From positions 63,293,097 through 63,357,096 of the forward strand of contig NC_084836.1 of the NCBI RefSeq assembly GCF_033115175.1: a DNA stretch of 64,000 bases. The letters are read 5' to 3'. The translations under genes and the position numbers were made by a program. Source of the stretch: Lepus europaeus. Its lineage: Eukaryota > Chordata > Mammalia > Lagomorpha > Leporidae. The notes under the pieces were generated by a model that was not told the origin of the DNA, searched no databases, and worked only from the letters and a program-made list of their open reading frames with translations. Each line of letters starts with the position of its first letter. The first letter of the stretch is position 1. This document shows positions 61,213 through 64,000 of this stretch, piece after piece.

Positions 61213-64000
61213 TCAGAAGTCGAACTCATCCAGGTCCCCGGTGCCCTCGCCGCCTCGGGAGCCCCACACCCGGCGGTAGTTGCTCTCCAGCTCCTTCTGC
61301 CGCTGCCGCTCTTTGTGCGCCTCTTCTGCTCCCTGCACCTGCGGGAGGGCTGGGTGAGCACCTGGGAGGGCGGCGCCGGGGACACTCCGGAGTCCTGGCT
61401 GGCCCTGCGGCAGAGGCCGGGAGCCATGCGTGGGGCGAGGCTGCCACCCGCCTGGGCAGCAGGACCACGCTGTCCACAGCGCTGCAGGGTGTGTGTGGTG
61501 TGTGTAAGTGTGGTGTGGTGTGTATGGTGTGTGTGTGTGGTGTGGTGTGTGTGTATGTGTGGTGTGGTGGTGGTGTATGTGTGGTGTGTGTAAGTGTGGT
61601 GTGGTGTGTATGGTGTGTGTGTGTGGTGTGGTGTGTGTGTTATGTGTGTGTTGTGGTGTGTGTGTGTGGTGTGTGGAGGGTGTGTGTGTGTGTGCGGTAT
61701 GTATGTGTATGTGTGTGTGGTGTGGTGTGTGTATGTGTATGTGTATGTGTGGTGTGGTGGTGGTGTGGTATGTGTGTGTTGTGTATGGTGTGTGTGTGTT
61801 GTGGTGTGTGGTGTGTGTGTGTGGTGTGTATGTTGTGTGTGTGTGTGGTATGTGTGTCTGTGTGTGTGGAGGGTGTGTGTGTGGTGTGGTGTGTGTGTAT
61901 GTGTGTGTATGTGTGGTGTAGTGGTCAGGGTGTGTGGTGTGTGTGTGTGTGGTGTGGTGTGCTTGTGTGTGGTATGTGTGTATGTGTGTGTGGTGTGTGT
62001 ATGTGTGGTGTGGTGGTGGTGTGTGTGTGGTGTGTGTATGTGTGTGTATGTGGTGTGGTGTGTGTATGTGTGGTGTGGTGGTGTGTGTGTGTGTATGTGT
62101 GGGGTGGAGTGCTTGTGTGTAGTGGTGGTGGTGGTGTGTGTGTATGTGGCGTGGTATGCTTGTGTGTGTATGTGTGGTATGTGTGTGTATGTGTGTATAT
62201 GAGTGGCGTGGTGTGCTTGTGTGTAGTGGTGGTGGTGTGTGTGGTGTGTGTGGCGTGGTGTGCTTGTGTGTGTGTGTGGTGTGTGTGTGGTGTGTGTGTA
62301 TGTGTGTGTATGAGTGGCGTGGTGTGCTTGTGTGTAGTGGTGGTGTTGTGTGTGGTGTGTGTGTGTGTCATGGTGTGCTTGTGTGTGTGTGGTGTGGTGT
62401 GTGTGTATATGTGTGTGTATGTGTATGGTGTGTGTGTCTGTGTGTGGAGGGTGTGTGTGTGGTGTGTGTGTATGTGTGTGTATGTGTGGTGTAATGGTCG
62501 GGGTGTGTTGTGTGTGTGCATGTGTGTGTGTGGTGTCGTGTGCTTGTGTGTGGTGTGTGGGTATGTGTGTGTGTATGTGTGGCGTGGTGTGCTTGTGTGT
62601 GGTGGCGGTGGTGTGTGTGGTGTGTGTGTTGTGGTGTGTGTGTTGTGGTGTGGTGTGTGTGTGTGTGTTGTGTGTGTGTGTGTGAAGGCCAGGACTCAGG
62701 ACTCGGCGGGGAGGACGCCCCTCACCAAGATGTTGAAGAAAATCTCCTTGAGGTTTTTCGTGTCCTCGTCGCTCAGCCAGCGCGCGTCCTCCTCGGCGCC
62801 GTCAGCCCCCGGCCGGACGATTTTGATCTCGATCTTCCCTGGGAAGGAGCGGTGCGGGCCGTGAGAGGCCGGGCGGACGGGGCCTTGGGCAGGGCCCTGC
62901 CGCCGGCCCCTGCACTTGCGCGGGCAAGCCCTTGCAGCCGCTCGCGCCCGCCGCCCCCAGGGCCCACCTTCCGCCGTGAGCCCCTCCCTCTCCAGCAGCT
63001 CCTTCACCAGCCCCTCGATCTGTTTCAGCTGCGGGTTTTCCCGTTTCATCTCGAGGACAGTCAGATCCCGATTGGGGCCTCCGTGACGGAGCTTGGTGAC
63101 CCGGACCCGGACTCTGTGCTCAGGATCCTCCTCTTAGAGGGCGACACACACAGGGAGACAAAGCAGGGCCGTGACTCCAGGGTGCGGGGCGGCGGTCTGA
63201 CCTCTCCCCAGGCCCTCGGTGGGCCTGCGGGCTCGATTCCACTAAACGTGGAGCTGAGCCGGGGCTGCCTCCCTGCGCCAGCCTACAGAACTCCGGCCAC
63301 CGATTCCAACTCCTTCTCCCCACGCCCCCCCCCCAGTAATCCTGCCCATCACCTGTAGGGAAACAACTGGGTTTCCCAAAGCTAAAATCAAGCCACCTGC
63401 ACCAACAGAGTGGGTTTAAGAAGCAGGCTGGGAAGCTGGCGTGGTGCTCCACACGCTGATCCTTCAAAGAAACCTCAGTATTCACGGAGCGGATGGAGGC
63501 TCTGAAACCGGGATGATGCACCTGGAATGGCCAGTGGCCACGCCCACAGGGGAGGCCGGGAGGAGGAGTGCAGCGTGGGGGGCATCCTTCAAGGACGTGG
63601 TCTCACACTCACTCAATTCCTGCCTGCCGATCACAAGGTGCCCGGCGTGGGCCTGGGCACCGAGCACACAGGAGCAAACCAGAAAAGCAGACACACGCGC
63701 TCTCCGACTGCTTTCCTAAAGGATGACGGGAGGTAACCGAGCGGGAGGGCAGCAGGGCGAACAGCGTTCCAGAGGGCAGCTAGAGGCTGAGTGCCCCCAG
63801 GAGGGAGGTGCACGGCGCCCCAGGCCCAGCAGCGGCAGGCGGCTCCCCAGCGGGCCTCTCACCTGCAGGCTGTGGCGACGGGGGCGGCTTTCTGGCGACC
63901 ACCTTCCTCCTCCTGTGCTTCGTCAGCAGCTCTGGGCTCTGCTTCTCCTCCAGCCTTTTGATGAGCTTGCTGAGAGTGGACGTCAGAGCCAGCATGGCGC
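61213..64000 (-). CDS. OS9: OS9 ER lectin, C-terminal exons (runs off right edge)
   Basis: ER-luminal lectin that recognises trimmed N-glycans on misfolded proteins and delivers them to the SEL1L-HRD1 ubiquitin ligase (ERAD). Four C-terminal exons on the minus strand: 63863-64000 (continues beyond the edge), 62968-63132, 62726-62838 and 61213-61338 (stop TGA 61213-61215). Junctions are GT/AG and in phase. Recognised stretches are LTSTLSKLIKRLEEKQSPEL, EHRVRVRVTKLR, LTVLEMKRENPQLKQIEGLV, KIEIKIVRP and the C-terminus GTGDLDEFDF. The MRH lectin domain lies outside the window. The intron 62839-62967 (129 bp) is in frame and stop-free. The last intron contains a 1.2-kb TG array. Very secure against human OS9. 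Confidence 0.96.
61486..62688. repeat. TG-rich minisatellite / tandem array in OS9 last intron
   Basis: About 1.2 kb almost wholly of TG, TGG and TATG units. Higher-order structure is visible. The 'taagtg' marker recurs at 61505 and 61591. The 'gcttgtgtgtagtggtggtg' unit recurs at about 62111, 62215 and 62326. The 'ggagggtgtgtgtgtgg' marker recurs at 61868 and 62446. On the OS9 sense strand it is CA/CCA-rich. Confidence 0.93.
63133..63862 (-). other. OS9: OS9 intron
   Basis: 730 bp between exons 63863-64000 and 62968-63132. Short ORFs only; nothing else recognised. Confidence 0.8.

Noticed and set aside
61200-62864. A 554-codon plus-strand ORF rich in Val, Cys, Trp and Gly
   Set aside because: It is a translation of the TG repeat array within the OS9 intron. 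All six frames of such a repeat are open, and there is no family resemblance.

Overview
The window is mammalian nuclear DNA, almost certainly from a lagomorph and most likely European rabbit (Oryctolagus cuniculus). It holds more than 15 copies of the tRNA-derived rabbit CSINE (C repeat), several with target-site duplications. The protein-coding exons read as close orthologues of human genes. The gene order matches human 12q14.1, written in the opposite orientation: TSFM(-), EEF1AKMT3/METTL21B(-), METTL1(+), CYP27B1(+), MARCHF9(-), CDK4(+), TSPAN31(-), AGAP2(+), OS9(-). Seven genes have complete coding sequence. TSFM runs off the left edge and OS9 runs off the right edge.

Layout. Positions 1-2.7 kb hold the 5' half of TSFM. 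From 2.8 to 12.1 kb is EEF1AKMT3, whose 6.8-kb second intron is packed with CSINEs inside an older repeat. METTL1 (12.65-15.4 kb) shares a compact CpG-rich divergent promoter with EEF1AKMT3. CYP27B1 (16.9-20.6 kb) follows in tandem. A gene-poor gap (about 21.9-24 kb) precedes MARCHF9 (24.5-28.1 kb). CDK4 (exon 1 near 31.2 kb, coding 31.8-33.8 kb) and TSPAN31 (34.6-36.6 kb) converge tail to tail with about 150 bp between poly(A) sites. A SINE-dense spacer (37.9-41.4 kb, with a U6 pseudogene) precedes AGAP2, which has two alternative first coding exons (PIKE-A type at 41.9 kb, PIKE-L type at 45.6 kb) spliced to 18 common exons ending at 56.4 kb. OS9 3' exons occupy 60.7-64 kb, with a 1.2-kb TG-rich tandem array in the last intron.

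Exon boundaries were set by reading GT/AG junctions and checking phase. Reconstructed lengths are METTL1 277, EEF1AKMT3 226, CYP27B1 507, MARCHF9 346, CDK4 303, TSPAN31 209 and AGAP2 1189 aa (long form), each within three residues of the human lengths I recall. Nothing looks like a new coding system. The genes are not one pathway: they cover mitochondrial translation (TSFM), protein and RNA methylation (EEF1AKMT3, METTL1), vitamin D activation (CYP27B1), ubiquitin ligation (MARCHF9), the G1 cell cycle (CDK4), a tetraspanin, GTPase/ArfGAP signalling (AGAP2) and ER-associated degradation (OS9). The most interesting signals are regulatory and structural: four GTCACGTG E-boxes at CDK4, close convergent and divergent gene ends, three short frame-preserving stop-free introns, nested SINEs and the TG array in OS9.
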